From the NCBI GenBank assembly GCA_002796325.1, contig PCXA01000002.1:62001-126000 (forward strand): a DNA stretch of 64,000 bases, given 5' to 3'. The DNA is from Deltaproteobacteria bacterium CG11_big_fil_rev_8_21_14_0_20_47_16. GTDB taxonomy: Bacteria; UBA10199; GCA-002796325; 1-14-0-20-47-16. How positions within the stretch are numbered: position 1 is the stretch's first letter; the number at the start of each line of letters is the position of its first letter. Shown one piece after another: positions 9,487 to 19,217 of this stretch. Below the pieces are notes generated by a model. It was not told where the DNA came from and made no database searches. It worked only from the letters and a program-made list of their open reading frames with translations. Position numbers and translations under genes: made by a program.

Positions 9487-11143
9487 GACCGTGGTGCAGA
9501 ACGCTGCGGACATTACCCACGAGTAGCATGGCAGCCTTTTGAAATTCGGGGCTCGCTCCCAAGATGCGGTGATTCTGATAGAAACTGCTAAATGCACTCG
9601 CCAAGTCTGTTAGATACGTACTGATAAATGAGGGTTCATTGGATTCCGCAGCATTGCGAATCACATTGGGGTAGTTGGCCAGCATGCGGGTGATTGCCCA
9701 CGCCTCTTCTTGGTTGAGTGGTGTGACATCTGTTTTAGAATCTACCTTAACCCCCACCTTTTCCATTAATCGTCCAATACGTGCATAGGCATATTGCAGA
9801 TACGGACCCGTTTCGCCTTCGAAGCTCAGCACTTTGTCCCAAGAAAATTCCACATCCTTCACCCGTCGCGTGCGCAAATCATTAAAAACGATCGCGCCAA
9901 TACCCACTTTGCGCGCCACTTCATTCTCATCGACGTTCACATCCAACACCTTTGCCTCACGGATTTTTTCCAACGCGCGTTCTTGTGTTTCAGAAAGCAG
10001 GTCTTCCAGAAACACGAGTGTTCCCTTACGCGTCGAGATCCCTTGAATGCGGCCAAATGGAATGTGTTCCACAGTTGCTGCCCATGCGGGCTGCTCCTTT
10101 TCAAGCAACGCCTTCAATTGTTTGAAGTGCAGAATTTGTTCAGAGCCGACGACATAAAGAATTTTGTCGAAGTGATATTTCTTTTTACGGGCATCGATCG
10201 CTGCCAAGTCACGCGATAAATACAGTGTGGTGCCATCTTGCTTGCGCAACAGTGCGGGCGGCATGTCATCACCCAGTGGCACAACAATGGCCCCTTCACT
10301 TTCAATAGCAACACCACGCGTCACCAAGTCAGATACTGCGGCATCAGCTGCTTTGGGGTAATCGCTCTCCCCTTCGTAAACATCAAAGTGGATCCCCAGC
10401 TCGGCATACATCCGCTCAAACTCGCGAATGCTTTCCTCGCGGAATCGTGTCCATTGGCTAACTGCAGCTGCATCACCTGATTCCAACTTTTGAAACCAAG
10501 CACGACCCTTGTCTTCAAGTGTCGGATCCGTTTCCACTTCTTTATGAAAGCGTACATAGAGATTATACAAATGTTGAATGGGGTGTTTGGCAAGTTCAGC
10601 GTCATCCCCCCATCGCGAATAGGCTTCCATCAATTTGCCAAATTGCGTGCCCCAGTCACCCAGGTAGTTAATGCCTACAACCTTGTAACCCAGTGCACTA
10701 TAAATACGCGTGAGAGACGCACCAATCACGGTGGTCCGCAGGTGCCCAACACCAAATGGTTTGGCAATATTGGGAGACGAGTATTCCACAATCACCGTTT
10801 TACCCTGCCCCAATTTACTGTGGCCGTATTGGCCCGCATTATCGGCAACGGTTTTTAAAATCTGCGCCATGAATGCCGTGCGATTTAAAAAGAAATTCAC
10901 ATAGGGGCCGGTTGCCGCAACGCGCTCAACCAGTTTGGTATCACATGAAATCGCTTTGGAAATATCCTCAGCAAGCTGCTTGGGATTCTTCTTTTCTGCT
11001 TTTGCTAATTGAAAGCATGGAAACGCAAAGTCACCCATTTTGGCATCAGGTGGCACTTCGACAAGCACCGTTAATTGTTCCAATGTCAAACTGGGACAGA
11101 CTTTATGCAAAGCTTCAACAACGTGTTGTTTAAAATCAATCAT
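9449..11143 (-). CDS. argS: arginyl-tRNA synthetase
   Basis: 564 residues from the ATG at 11143 ([12 protein letters not shown]), which matches the family start; a longer in-frame start at 11176 would overlap crcB. Class I synthetase charging tRNA-Arg in the cytoplasm. The HIGH box is the usual ArgS variant in [17 protein letters not shown], the KMSKS loop is degenerate (ISTRKGT), and the DALR anticodon-binding domain closes the protein. Only 5 nt separate it from the upstream crcB stop and no Shine-Dalgarno is evident, so it may be translated by coupling. Its 3' end runs 38 bp into the convergent DUF255 gene. Confidence 0.95.
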   Translation of the reverse strand: MIDFKQHVVEALHKVCPSLTLEQLTVLVEVPPDAKMGDFAFPCFQLAKAEKKNPKQLAEDISKAISCDTKLVERVAATGPYVNFFLNRTAFMAQILKTVADNAGQYGHSKLGQGKTVIVEYSSPNIAKPFGVGHLRTTVIGASLTRIYSALGYKVVGINYLGDWGTQFGKLMEAYSRWGDDAELAKHPIQHLYNLYVRFHKEVETDPTLEDKGRAWFQKLESGDAAAVSQWTRFREESIREFERMYAELGIHFDVYEGESDYPKAADAAVSDLVTRGVAIESEGAIVVPLGDDMPPALLRKQDGTTLYLSRDLAAIDARKKKYHFDKILYVVGSEQILHFKQLKALLEKEQPAWAATVEHIPFGRIQGISTRKGTLVFLEDLLSETQERALEKIREAKVLDVNVDENEVARKVGIGAIVFNDLRTRRVKDVEFSWDKVLSFEGETGPYLQYAYARIGRLMEKVGVKVDSKTDVTPLNQEEAWAITRMLANYPNVIRNAAESNEPSFISTYLTDLASAFSSFYQNHRILGASPEFQKAAMLLVGNVRSVLHHGLTLLGVPPIERM

Positions 11144-11148
11144 TTTAT

Positions 11149-11529
11149 TTATTGTGCTAAAAGCTGCGCGGACCACACACCCAACGCCGCCATGAGCAAT
11201 CCTCCGAATACGCTAAGAATCACATAAACACTCGCATCCCACCAATCGCCCACGCGTACCAGCGTGAGTACTTCGAAACTAAATGTTGAAAAGGTGGTGA
11301 ATGCACCCAAAAATCCAATTGTAATAACGTGCTTCAACTCAAGAGGAACTAGTAGTGTATCTAAGCTCCATTCCATTACAAAGCCCAGAACAAACGATCC
11401 AGCGGCATTAATCACGAGAGTCACATATTGAAAGCGCGAGCCGATCCAGGTGTGCAAGACACCTGTCACTCCATAACGACTGAGTGCTCCTGCAGCACCG
11501 GCAACTCCAATCCAGATCCACGTTGGCAT
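11149..11529 (-). CDS. crcB: fluoride channel CrcB/Fluc
   Basis: 126 residues from the ATG at 11529, placed after an AGGGGA ribosome site; a longer frame to 11565 lacks support. Four membrane helices with the Fluc signatures: GAAGALSRYGV in helix 1, NAAGSFVLGF in helix 2, and GFLGAFTTFSTFSFE in helix 3, containing the Phe and Thr residues of the fluoride path. The protein works as an antiparallel dimer in the inner membrane that exports fluoride. A single crcB gene implies a homodimer. I see no fluoride riboswitch upstream. Confidence 0.92.
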   Translation of the reverse strand: MPTWIWIGVAGAAGALSRYGVTGVLHTWIGSRFQYVTLVINAAGSFVLGFVMEWSLDTLLVPLELKHVITIGFLGAFTTFSTFSFEVLTLVRVGDWWDASVYVILSVFGGLLMAALGVWSAQLLAQ

Positions 11530-11554
11530 TTTTCCCCTATACGCAACTTCAGGG

Positions 11555-11582
11555 TTGCAAGCCACACTATTTTGCGTAAAGT
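11555..11582 (+). promoter_or_regulatory. candidate promoter of the TMEM43-like gene
   Basis: TTGCAA at 11555-11560, a 16-bp spacer, then TAAAGT at 11577-11582; the ATG at 11616 follows with an AAAGGGGG ribosome site. The region is shared with the divergent crcB-argS unit. Confidence 0.45.
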
Positions 11583-11615
11583 ACGCGCCAGAAATGTGAA
11601 ACCAAAGGGGGCATT

Positions 11616-12575
11616 ATGGCTGAGCAACAAAGCGTTAGTCTGGGCGGGTCGATCAAAGGCGTATTTTGGGGATTTGTTCTCATTCCCTTGGCCTTATGGC
11701 TCTGTTACCATGGTGAAACCCGCAAAGAGATTTCGGCCTATGTTCAAAAGGCGGTAGCCGTCGTCCCCACTGCCGAACTCGCAGGCGAAAAGGACGTTCG
11801 CTTCTCAGGCACACCCGAAGCCGAAGTTGTTACCGATACCGCCTATGGCGTTGGCAACGCCTGGTACATCAATCGTCAGGTTGACGTGTATCGCCAAGTT
11901 GAAAAAACCCGCAAAGTCAAAAAGGATGGCAAGGACGTTGACGAAAAATATCTCGCCAACGATTGGGTTCGCGATCCCGATATGAGCAAAATTAGCAGTG
12001 TCTCTGAATTGAAATTTGGATCTCTAACAGTTCACATTCCAACGTCTGCACGCTGGATGGAAAACAAAGGTGACAACGTTTTAATGCCTGAAACCATTTT
12101 GGGCAAACCCAATGGTGGCGAACCTGCACTCGGTGACAAACGTGTCAAGGTCACTGGCATTAAGGCGGGCGCTCCACTCTTCGTGGCAGGTCATCACAGT
12201 AATGGTACGATCAGCGCAAACGAAGATGGCATGATGATTGTTTCAGCAATGTCTGAAGGTGAAACCATTCAATCACTCAAGTCGGGTGATCGCTTTATGT
12301 ATTGGCTGATCAAGGTTGGCTCATTCTTGCTCTTATATATCGGTTTTATGTCGGTTCTGGGCCCACTCACTTGGGCATTGTCCTGGATTCCACTACTGGG
12401 CGAAATTGGCCGCGGCGCCATTGGCTTTGCCATGTTCGTGCTGTCTGCCATCCTTATTGCGGCCATTACCGTTTTGGTTCACTACTTCTGGTATGTGTTG
12501 GCGGGATTTGTCGTCTTGCTCGCGGGTATTGTGGCACTACTGGTATCCATCGGTAAGCGCAAACAACCGGCCTAA
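11616..12575 (+). CDS. TMEM43 family membrane protein
   Basis: 319 residues. The topology matches eukaryotic TMEM43/LUMA: one N-terminal membrane helix (about residues 14-30), a large soluble domain of about 190 residues, and three to four C-terminal helices from residue 228 on. The soluble part has the family-like stretch GNAWYINRQVDVYRQVEK and a lysine-rich KKDGKDVDEKY loop. TMEM43 relatives occur sporadically in bacteria with no known function. It stands alone between convergent and divergent neighbours, with its own promoter, a strong AAAGGGGG ribosome site, and a 7-bp gap to the convergent HMG-CoA lyase gene. Confidence 0.75.
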   Translation: MAEQQSVSLGGSIKGVFWGFVLIPLALWLCYHGETRKEISAYVQKAVAVVPTAELAGEKDVRFSGTPEAEVVTDTAYGVGNAWYINRQVDVYRQVEKTRKVKKDGKDVDEKYLANDWVRDPDMSKISSVSELKFGSLTVHIPTSARWMENKGDNVLMPETILGKPNGGEPALGDKRVKVTGIKAGAPLFVAGHHSNGTISANEDGMMIVSAMSEGETIQSLKSGDRFMYWLIKVGSFLLLYIGFMSVLGPLTWALSWIPLLGEIGRGAIGFAMFVLSAILIAAITVLVHYFWYVLAGFVVLLAGIVALLVSIGKRKQPA

Positions 12576-12582
12576 TTTAAGA

Positions 12583-13422
12583 CTAAGACGTGCGCCACTG
12601 GCGCATCCAGTTGGCAATGGGCAGCAGCTTTTGCAGTGCAATTCCGGTTGCAACGCCATTGTTGTCAAGCATCTCCACAACTGATTCAGTAGCAACGTTA
12701 CCTTTGGCACCTGGTGCAAAGGGGCATCCCCCCAAACCACCTACGGCGCTATCAATCGTGGTAATACCTAAAGATTGTGCCACACGAATATTTTCCAACG
12801 CACGCCCATTGGTATCATGGAAATGTACGGCAATGCGATCCGCTGAAATTGTTTTGAGAAGGATTACAAGCAGACCGCGCACTTCATCGGGGGTTGCGTG
12901 ACCAATCGTATCGCCAAGAGAGACTTCCCAACACCCCATCTTGATCAATTCAGCAGCGAGGGCGACAACTCTTTCAGGTTTGATGGCGCCTTCATAAGGG
13001 CAATGCCAGCAGGTGGATAGATAACCCCGGACATCAATTTGATGAGGCGCTGCCATTTTGATAACGTCTTGAATCTTGGCAAGGGAATCGCCAACCGACA
13101 TGCGAATATTTTTTTGATTAAAGGTTTCAGAGGCCGCAGTAAACACTGCAACACTTGTCATGCCCGATTGAATTGCCGCGTCCATTCCTTTTGGATTCGG
13201 AACAAGCGCGGTATAGCGCACACCTGGTTTACGCGTAAGGCGCTTGACCACCTCGGCTGTGTCCGCCATCGTTGGCACCAAATCAGCGCGCACAAACGAG
13301 CCCACTTCCACATGCTGAACACCTGCATCGACAAGATCGTGAATCAATTTTACCTTGTCATCCGTGGACATTATTTTGGATTCATTTTGCAAACCATCGC
13401 GCGGCCCCACTTCGACAATCAT
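12583..13422 (-). CDS. liuE: hydroxymethylglutaryl-CoA lyase
   Basis: 279 residues. Splits HMG-CoA into acetoacetate and acetyl-CoA, the last step of leucine degradation. The N-terminal motif VGPRDGLQNE holds the catalytic Arg and metal-binding Asp, the metal-binding histidines are in AVHFHDTNGRA, and the active-site loop GGLGGCPFAPGAKGN carries the catalytic Cys. Slightly short at the N-terminus (family about 300 aa). The start overlaps the upstream carboxylase stop as ATGA, so the genes are coupled. Last gene of the liu operon. Confidence 0.93.
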   Translation of the reverse strand: MIVEVGPRDGLQNESKIMSTDDKVKLIHDLVDAGVQHVEVGSFVRADLVPTMADTAEVVKRLTRKPGVRYTALVPNPKGMDAAIQSGMTSVAVFTAASETFNQKNIRMSVGDSLAKIQDVIKMAAPHQIDVRGYLSTCWHCPYEGAIKPERVVALAAELIKMGCWEVSLGDTIGHATPDEVRGLLVILLKTISADRIAVHFHDTNGRALENIRVAQSLGITTIDSAVGGLGGCPFAPGAKGNVATESVVEMLDNNGVATGIALQKLLPIANWMRQWRTS

Positions 13423-15053
13423 TCAACCTCCGCAATTTTTTTGCCCATCTCCACCATATCGCCCACTTTATAATTCAGCTTGGTGACAGTCCCTGCCTCT
13501 GGCGCCTTGATCGCATTTTCCATCTTCATAGCTTCCATCACAAGAAGTGTGTCCCCTGCTTCAACGGAATCACCTTCTTCAACCAAGACCTTAACAACGC
13601 GACCTGGCATGGGTGCAATGAGAGAACCCGCAGGCTTTGCGCGACGACGCCCTGTACGTGGTGACGCGGTGGATGAAGAAGACTGTCCTGCTATTGAATC
13701 TGTTTGAGAACTGGTTGCAGGATGCCATGGGCTATAGGGATCATTACGCGGTGGTGATTCTTGCGTCCAATGACTGACAAAAGCATCCACAAAGTGCGTA
13801 TCCACATTGCCATGGATAAAACCGGGTGATCGCAAAATATCGACCAGGAATGGGATGTTTGTTGTAACCCCTTCAATTGTATAATCCTGTAACGCAGTAA
13901 TCATGCGAGTAATTGCCGCCCCACGTGTTTCCGCATGGGTCACCACTTTGGAGAGCATGGGATCAAAATCAATTGTTACGGCAGTGCCCGGTGTGAGCGC
14001 ACTTTCCATGCGCACACCCATGCCAGATGGCTCCGACAGGCGCGCCACACGGCCTGTAACAGGCAAAAAGCCATTCTGCGGATCTTCGGCATAGATACGA
14101 CATTCAATGGCATGCCCTTTGGGTTTCACATCACTTTGATTGAGCGACAGTTTTTCACCCGATGCAATTCGCAACTGCCACGCCACCAAGTCCACATCGT
14201 AGACCTCTTCGGTTACGGCATGTTCCACCTGCAGGCGTGTGTTCATTTCCAAGAAATAATAATTATGATGATGGTCCATCAAAAATTCCATGGTGCCCGC
14301 ACTCACATAGCCCACATGCTTGGCCACCTTGACAGCTGCCTCTCCCATTTCCTTCCGAAGCGCATCACTCACCGCAGGACTCGGTGATTCTTCCACAATT
14401 TTTTGATGACGACGTTGCAGCGAACAATCGCGTTCACCCAGATGCACGGCATTGCCATGGGTATCGGCCAGAATTTGAATTTCGATATGACGTGGATGCT
14501 CCACCAGTTTTTCAATAAAGACGGTGCCATCGCCAAACGCAGCAAGTGCTTCGCGACTGGAGGCGGCCATCGCATCTTTCAGATCCGCCGCCGCCTTCAC
14601 CACGCGCATGCCTTTACCACCACCACCTGCAGCGGCCTTCACCAGAACCGGATAGCCAATCTTGGCAATGGCTTCGGCAACGGTATCAAAGTCGTCCATA
14701 CCCGTCATAATCCCCGGCACGGTCGGCACGCCCAGTGTTTGCATGAGCTGCTTGGCCGCTACTTTATTGCCCATCTGACGCATCACTTCGGCCGACGGGC
14801 CAACAAAAATAATCTTGGCCTTGGCACAGGCCTCCGCAAATTTTGGATTTTCAGAGAGAAAGCCATAGCCCGGATGAATGGCATCGCATTTTTTCGCTTT
14901 GGCAATTTGAATGATGCGATCAATATCCAGGTAGGCCGCAATGGGCTGAACATCGTTATAGACTTGAATAGGTGTCACCCCCAATGCACGACACGCGCGT
15001 GAGATGCGATTGGCAATTTCACCTCGATTAGCGATGAGAAGACGCTGGATCAT
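13419..15053 (-). CDS. liuD: methylcrotonyl-CoA carboxylase alpha subunit (biotin carboxylase plus biotinyl domain), short form
   Basis: 544 residues from the ATG at 15053, which overlaps the upstream stop as ATGA. Biotin carboxylase N-terminal, ATP-grasp (KAAAGGGGKGMRVV) and C-terminal domains fill roughly residues 1-445. A Ser/Thr/Pro-rich linker follows, then a biotinyl domain with the biotin lysine Lys510 in EAMKMEN. Methylcrotonyl-CoA carboxylase alpha subunits usually have about 650-700 residues with a BT domain between these parts; here there is little room for it. It carboxylates biotin for the beta subunit at 16.3-17.9 kb. Geranyl- or propionyl-CoA carboxylase is possible, but the LiuC and LiuE neighbours favour methylcrotonyl-CoA. 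Confidence 0.85.
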   Translation of the reverse strand: MIQRLLIANRGEIANRISRACRALGVTPIQVYNDVQPIAAYLDIDRIIQIAKAKKCDAIHPGYGFLSENPKFAEACAKAKIIFVGPSAEVMRQMGNKVAAKQLMQTLGVPTVPGIMTGMDDFDTVAEAIAKIGYPVLVKAAAGGGGKGMRVVKAAADLKDAMAASSREALAAFGDGTVFIEKLVEHPRHIEIQILADTHGNAVHLGERDCSLQRRHQKIVEESPSPAVSDALRKEMGEAAVKVAKHVGYVSAGTMEFLMDHHHNYYFLEMNTRLQVEHAVTEEVYDVDLVAWQLRIASGEKLSLNQSDVKPKGHAIECRIYAEDPQNGFLPVTGRVARLSEPSGMGVRMESALTPGTAVTIDFDPMLSKVVTHAETRGAAITRMITALQDYTIEGVTTNIPFLVDILRSPGFIHGNVDTHFVDAFVSHWTQESPPRNDPYSPWHPATSSQTDSIAGQSSSSTASPRTGRRRAKPAGSLIAPMPGRVVKVLVEEGDSVEAGDTLLVMEAMKMENAIKAPEAGTVTKLNYKVGDMVEMGKKIAEVE

Positions 15054-15799
15054 AGCATCCAACTGGGTTTACGTTTTTCGAGGAATGCACTCATGCCTTC
15101 TTGGCCTTCGGGGGTGACACGAATATTGGCGATGGCATTAATAGTTTTGCTGACCATGGCGGGTGTGATTTTGGGGATTAACTCCTTCACCATTTGCTTG
15201 GCCGCAATGATGGCCTTGGGGCCACCCGTCATCAAGATACTCAAAATTTTGTCGAGCTCTGCTTGTAATTGATCACGCGGCACTACGGAATGCACCAAGT
15301 CCAAACCTGCAGCCTGGGCCGCGCGCAGTCGTTCACCCGTAATAAAATAACGACGGGATTGCGACGTACCAATCTTTTGAATCACGTATGGCGCAATAAT
15401 CGAAGGAATGATGCCCAGCTTCACTTCGGACAATCCAAAAACACAGTCTTCCGATGCAATCACAATATCGGCAACAGCCACCAGTCCCACGCCCCCACCG
15501 ATCGCTGCACCTTGCACCACCGCAATGAGCGGCTTCTTCAAATTGTAAAGTGTGGCCATCAGGTTTGAAATCAATGTGGCATCTTTTTTATTTTGGGCCT
15601 TACTTGCATGCAGCGAACTCTTCATCCATTGCAGATCGGCGCCTGCACAAAAGAAGTCCCCTTCACCGCGCAATACAATTGCACGCACACTGGGATCTTT
15701 ATCCGCGGCTTTTGCCTCACGAATCACGCGCTGGATCATTTCTGGATTCAATGCGTTTCGAACTTCGGGTCGGTTGAGTGTAATTATTGCTATTGTCAT
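15050..15799 (-). CDS. liuC: methylglutaconyl-CoA hydratase
   Basis: 249 residues from the ATG at 15799; an upstream TTG is less likely. Crotonase fold of the LiuC subfamily, recognisable from GGGVGLVAVADIVIASED, GLSEVKLGIIPSIIAPYV and RRYFITGERL. The first crotonase glutamate is Gly here, which as I recall is normal for LiuC, while the second (in LSEV) is kept. It hydrates 3-methylglutaconyl-CoA to HMG-CoA between the carboxylase and the lyase. Two bases separate it from the upstream small membrane protein, and its stop overlaps the carboxylase alpha start. Confidence 0.88.
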   Translation of the reverse strand: MTIAIITLNRPEVRNALNPEMIQRVIREAKAADKDPSVRAIVLRGEGDFFCAGADLQWMKSSLHASKAQNKKDATLISNLMATLYNLKKPLIAVVQGAAIGGGVGLVAVADIVIASEDCVFGLSEVKLGIIPSIIAPYVIQKIGTSQSRRYFITGERLRAAQAAGLDLVHSVVPRDQLQAELDKILSILMTGGPKAIIAAKQMVKELIPKITPAMVSKTINAIANIRVTPEGQEGMSAFLEKRKPSWML

Positions 15800-15801
15800 G
15801 T

Positions 15802-16317
15802 TCAAAATTTCCCTGAAAAACCAACGGCAGGAGCAAGGTTACCAGAACTATTACTCACAGCGGTTGGATAGATAATTCTTGCACTGCCTTCCCGTAATGC
15901 ATAACCAACAAGGGCACCAATCACTGGGCCCAGAACTATTAGTCCCAATCCACCAAGAGAAACAAAAATTGCCGTACCCGTAGGGTCGCCACTGGAACCT
16001 CTATTGCTACCCACTGTGGATATCAGTGCAATACCACCCCCGACACCCACTGCTGTACCAATCAAAAGCCCAGGCAATATCCTACTTTTGACAGACTCAA
16101 TTGATTCAAGATCACTCAATGAATATGATCTTTTACCCTTTTCGTAGACCAATTCTTGATCAGTCTGGAGCTCCAAATTTTTACCCAAAGTACAAAACTT
16201 TTTATCAGTCTTGGGATAAACACAGTAGCGCGTCTTTGGTTCAAAACTCAAAGTATCTGCAAATGAAACCGACTGGACCACGAACATAGCGCATAGCAAC
16301 ATTGCGAATAACTTCAT
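15802..16317 (-). CDS. hypothetical exported protein with two glycine-rich membrane segments
   Basis: 171 residues, family not recognised. A signal peptide (MKLFAMLLCAMFVVQSVSFA) is followed by a short region with two Cys (CVYPKTDKKFC) and a charged stretch. Two glycine-rich hydrophobic helices follow, ILPGLLIGTAVGVGGGIALI and a second from about residue 115 to 140, of the glycine-zipper type. It is embedded in the leucine-degradation operon, 8 bp after the carboxylase beta gene and 2 bp before liuC, so it is co-expressed. Its role in that pathway, if any, is unknown. Confidence 0.7.
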   Translation of the reverse strand: MKLFAMLLCAMFVVQSVSFADTLSFEPKTRYCVYPKTDKKFCTLGKNLELQTDQELVYEKGKRSYSLSDLESIESVKSRILPGLLIGTAVGVGGGIALISTVGSNRGSSGDPTGTAIFVSLGGLGLIVLGPVIGALVGYALREGSARIIYPTAVSNSSGNLAPAVGFSGKF

Positions 16318-16325
16318 CTATCCTC

Positions 16326-17918
16326 TTACATTCTAAACACGCCGTACTTGGGATCCCCAAACGGTCGGTTAAGTGCGATTGAAATGCCCTGTGCCAAAAC
16401 ACGGCGTGTATCCACAGGATCAATAATGCCATCATCCCACAGACGTGCCGTGGAATAGTACGCACTACTTTCTGCTGCGTATTTATCGAGTATTGGTTTC
16501 TTGAACGCCTCTTCTTCAGATTTACTCATCGGCTTGGTTTCATTTTTGACGGTTGCCAAAACATTGGCCGCTTGCTCGCCGCCCATGACTGAAATGCACG
16601 CATTCGGCCACATCCAAAGTTGGCGCGGTTGATACGCGCGCCCGCACATGCCGTAATTGCCAGCACCATACGACCCACCAATCACCACTGTAAATTTGGG
16701 CACCACTGAATTGGACACCGCCATCACCATCTTGGCGCCGTCTTTCGCGATGCCGCCATTTTCATATTGCTTGCCCACCATGAAACCTGTGATGTTTTGT
16801 AAAAACACGAGTGGCACGCCGCGCTGATTGCACAACTCAATAAAATGCGCCGCCTTCAGTGAACTTTCAGAAAAGAGTACACCATTGTTGGCCACAATAC
16901 CGACGGGATAACCCATGATGCGTGCAATGCCGCAGACAATAGTTGTACCATAAAGTGCTTTAAACTCATGAAAGCGGCTGCCATCCACCAAGCGGGCAAT
17001 CACTTCATGCACGTCATATGGTTTTTTGAGATCACTATTAATGACACCGTAAATTTCAGATGGATCGTACAAAGGCGCTTCGGGTGGCAGAACATCGAGC
17101 GATTGCTTCACTGATTGCGGTACTGTTGAAACAATAGACCTCAGGATTTCTAACGCATGGGCGTCGTCCTCCGCATAATGATCGGCCACACCGGAGTTAC
17201 GACAATGCACATCTGCGCCACCCAGGTCTTCGGCGGTAACCACTTCACCCGTCGCGGCCTTCACCAACGGCGGTCCACCCAAAAAGATGGTGCCTGTTCC
17301 TTTTACAATTATCGTTTCATCACTCATGGCCGGCACGTATGCACCACCCGCGGTGCAAGATCCCATGACCGCTGCAATCTGTGGAATGCCCTGCGCACTC
17401 ATTTGCGCCTGGTTATAAAAGATGCGACCAAAGTGGTCTTTATCAGGAAATACTTCGGCCTGCAGCGGTAAGAATGCCCCACCGGAATCCACCAAATACA
17501 CGCAGGGCAGTTTGTTTTCGAGTGCGACTTCTTGTGCGCGCAGATGTTTTTTAACGGTGAGTGGAAAATAAGTGCCGCCTTTAACCGTTGCGTCATTCGC
17601 AATAATCAAACACTCGCGGCCCGACACCGTTCCCACACCAGTCACAACGCCCGCACCAGGGGCCTCATTATTATAGCAATCCCATGCGGCCAGTTGAGAG
17701 AACTCCATGAACGGAGAACCGGCATCCAAAAGACCTGCCACACGCTCACGCGCTGTCATCTTGCCGCGGTCTTTGTGACGTTTCTGGGCAACTTCTCCGC
17801 CGCCCGCGCTCACCTTGGCCTTGGCAGCTGAAAATTCTTCCATGACCGCCGCAAAGTCTTTTTGGTTGGTTTTATAAAGCTCTGATTTTGTGTCGATATG
17901 AGAGTCGATGATATCCAT
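16326..17918 (-). CDS. liuB: methylcrotonyl-CoA carboxylase beta subunit (carboxyltransferase)
   Basis: 530 residues, normal length for the MCC beta family. Crotonase-like carboxyltransferase with the N- and C-domain motifs [59 protein letters not shown] and [16 protein letters not shown]. Transfers the carboxyl group from biotin to 3-methylcrotonyl-CoA. Residues [17 protein letters not shown] are typical of this subfamily and not of propionyl-CoA carboxylase. It lies 14 bp downstream of an MFS transporter gene in the same direction and heads the catalytic part of the liu cluster. An isovaleryl-CoA dehydrogenase gene is not present next to it. Confidence 0.93.
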   Translation of the reverse strand: MDIIDSHIDTKSELYKTNQKDFAAVMEEFSAAKAKVSAGGGEVAQKRHKDRGKMTARERVAGLLDAGSPFMEFSQLAAWDCYNNEAPGAGVVTGVGTVSGRECLIIANDATVKGGTYFPLTVKKHLRAQEVALENKLPCVYLVDSGGAFLPLQAEVFPDKDHFGRIFYNQAQMSAQGIPQIAAVMGSCTAGGAYVPAMSDETIIVKGTGTIFLGGPPLVKAATGEVVTAEDLGGADVHCRNSGVADHYAEDDAHALEILRSIVSTVPQSVKQSLDVLPPEAPLYDPSEIYGVINSDLKKPYDVHEVIARLVDGSRFHEFKALYGTTIVCGIARIMGYPVGIVANNGVLFSESSLKAAHFIELCNQRGVPLVFLQNITGFMVGKQYENGGIAKDGAKMVMAVSNSVVPKFTVVIGGSYGAGNYGMCGRAYQPRQLWMWPNACISVMGGEQAANVLATVKNETKPMSKSEEEAFKKPILDKYAAESSAYYSTARLWDDGIIDPVDTRRVLAQGISIALNRPFGDPKYGVFRM

Positions 17919-17932
17919 GCCGAGCTTCTACG

Positions 17933-19159
17933 TCATGCGGAAAGCTCAGGCAAAGCATTTTTTGTGCTCGCAGATGAATCAAGCGGCACTACAAATCGGA
18001 CAATAATAAGACTGGCAACACTGAATCCGATTGAAACATAGCCCACTACAGAATAACCCAGCAATTCCCCCGAGACGGCTTTATGCACGATCACACCAGA
18101 TAAAATAGACGCAAGCGCTGCAGCAAGATGCTGCACACACGACACCATTCCCATAAAGCCACCACGGAATCTCGGCTGCACTGTTGCAGTGATCATGGCA
18201 ATTGCAGGGACAAAACGGCCACTCACCGACACAAAGAAGAGCGTTGTTACAAGGAGTGCAACCGGAATGGCCACGCGAGGTAAGTGGGTCACTAGAAAAA
18301 TGGGAATCACGGCAAAAAGGGCCGAAATCACAAATACCCTTGTACGCCCGAATTTATCAGCCAAGCGACCAATCACAGGTGACAGAATACTCGTCGTAAT
18401 CCCACCAATCAGATAAATATAGGTCAGTTGGAATTCAGTAAACCCGACATTGTCCACCATATAAGGGCTGATAAAGGGCACCACCATGAATTGCGTCGCC
18501 ATCAATGTACCCATCAGCAAAAGTGCCATAAACTGATTGCGATGCCTCGCAATACCACGAAGCAAGTCCCAGTAGTGGCCCGCCATGCGTTCACTTATGT
18601 GAGCAGCAACATTCGGCACAAACATATGACTTAAAGCAAGGATGACCAAACTCATTCCGGTAAGTAGCAAGAATGTGGCATGCCAGCCAAAGAGTGTGGC
18701 AATATAAAGCCCAAACGGCACCCCAAAAATGGTGGCCGCAGAAAATGAGGTCATCACAATTCCCATCGCTCCAGCGCGGCGTTCCAGCGGAACCAAGTCA
18801 CCGACAATCGCAAAAATCTGGCCCGACAAGACACCACCAAATAAACCGGAGACCAAGCGTGCCACCATAAGTAACATATAGGTGGGTGCCAAGGCGCAAC
18901 CCAGGGTACTTACCACAAATCCCACATAGGCCGTCATCAGCACATGTTTGCGGTCAAAGTGGTCCACAAAGGCAGCACTCGCAAAGTTGGAAACAGATGC
19001 ACTCAAGGTATACGCTGACACCAGCATCGCAAATTGATGCGGTGTAATGTCAAAGAGCCGCATGAGTTGTGGCCCCAGAGGCATAATCACCATAAAATCC
19101 ATGATGGATGTAAATTGAATGGCCGCCAGGATAAACAGGAGCACTTTTTCATTTTTCAT
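17933..19159 (-). CDS. MFS transporter, DHA1-like
   Basis: 408 residues with twelve predicted membrane helices. MFS signatures are DHFDRKHVLM after helix 2 and its repeat RLADKFGRTRVF in the second half, plus motif C-like GVPFGLYIATLFGW in helix 5. DHA1-type proteins export drugs or small metabolites by proton antiport; the substrate here cannot be told. Because the next gene is MCC beta after only 14 bp, it may be co-transcribed with leucine catabolism and could export an intermediate, but this is inference. Divergent from pgsA across 58 bp. Confidence 0.85.
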   Translation of the reverse strand: MKNEKVLLFILAAIQFTSIMDFMVIMPLGPQLMRLFDITPHQFAMLVSAYTLSASVSNFASAAFVDHFDRKHVLMTAYVGFVVSTLGCALAPTYMLLMVARLVSGLFGGVLSGQIFAIVGDLVPLERRAGAMGIVMTSFSAATIFGVPFGLYIATLFGWHATFLLLTGMSLVILALSHMFVPNVAAHISERMAGHYWDLLRGIARHRNQFMALLLMGTLMATQFMVVPFISPYMVDNVGFTEFQLTYIYLIGGITTSILSPVIGRLADKFGRTRVFVISALFAVIPIFLVTHLPRVAIPVALLVTTLFFVSVSGRFVPAIAMITATVQPRFRGGFMGMVSCVQHLAAALASILSGVIVHKAVSGELLGYSVVGYVSIGFSVASLIIVRFVVPLDSSASTKNALPELSA

Positions 19160-19182
19160 GGCGCTCTACTATCATTAATCTT

Positions 19183-19211
19183 TTGACATGAGAATGGTGA
19201 AATTCTAGAAG
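19183..19211 (+). promoter_or_regulatory. pgsA promoter, consensus -35 and TAGAAG -10, leaderless geometry
   Basis: TTGACA at 19183-19188, a 17-bp spacer and TAGAAG at 19206-19211; the ATG follows after 6 nt. The same -35, spacer length and -10 hexamer precede folD at 38475-38503. Transcription would start at or within a base or two of the initiation codon. Confidence 0.65.
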
Positions 19212-19217
19212 CAGCGC

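Noticed and set aside
11530-11615. Fluoride riboswitch for crcB
   Set aside because: Only 86 bp lie between crcB and the divergent gene, and I do not see the fluoride aptamer core.
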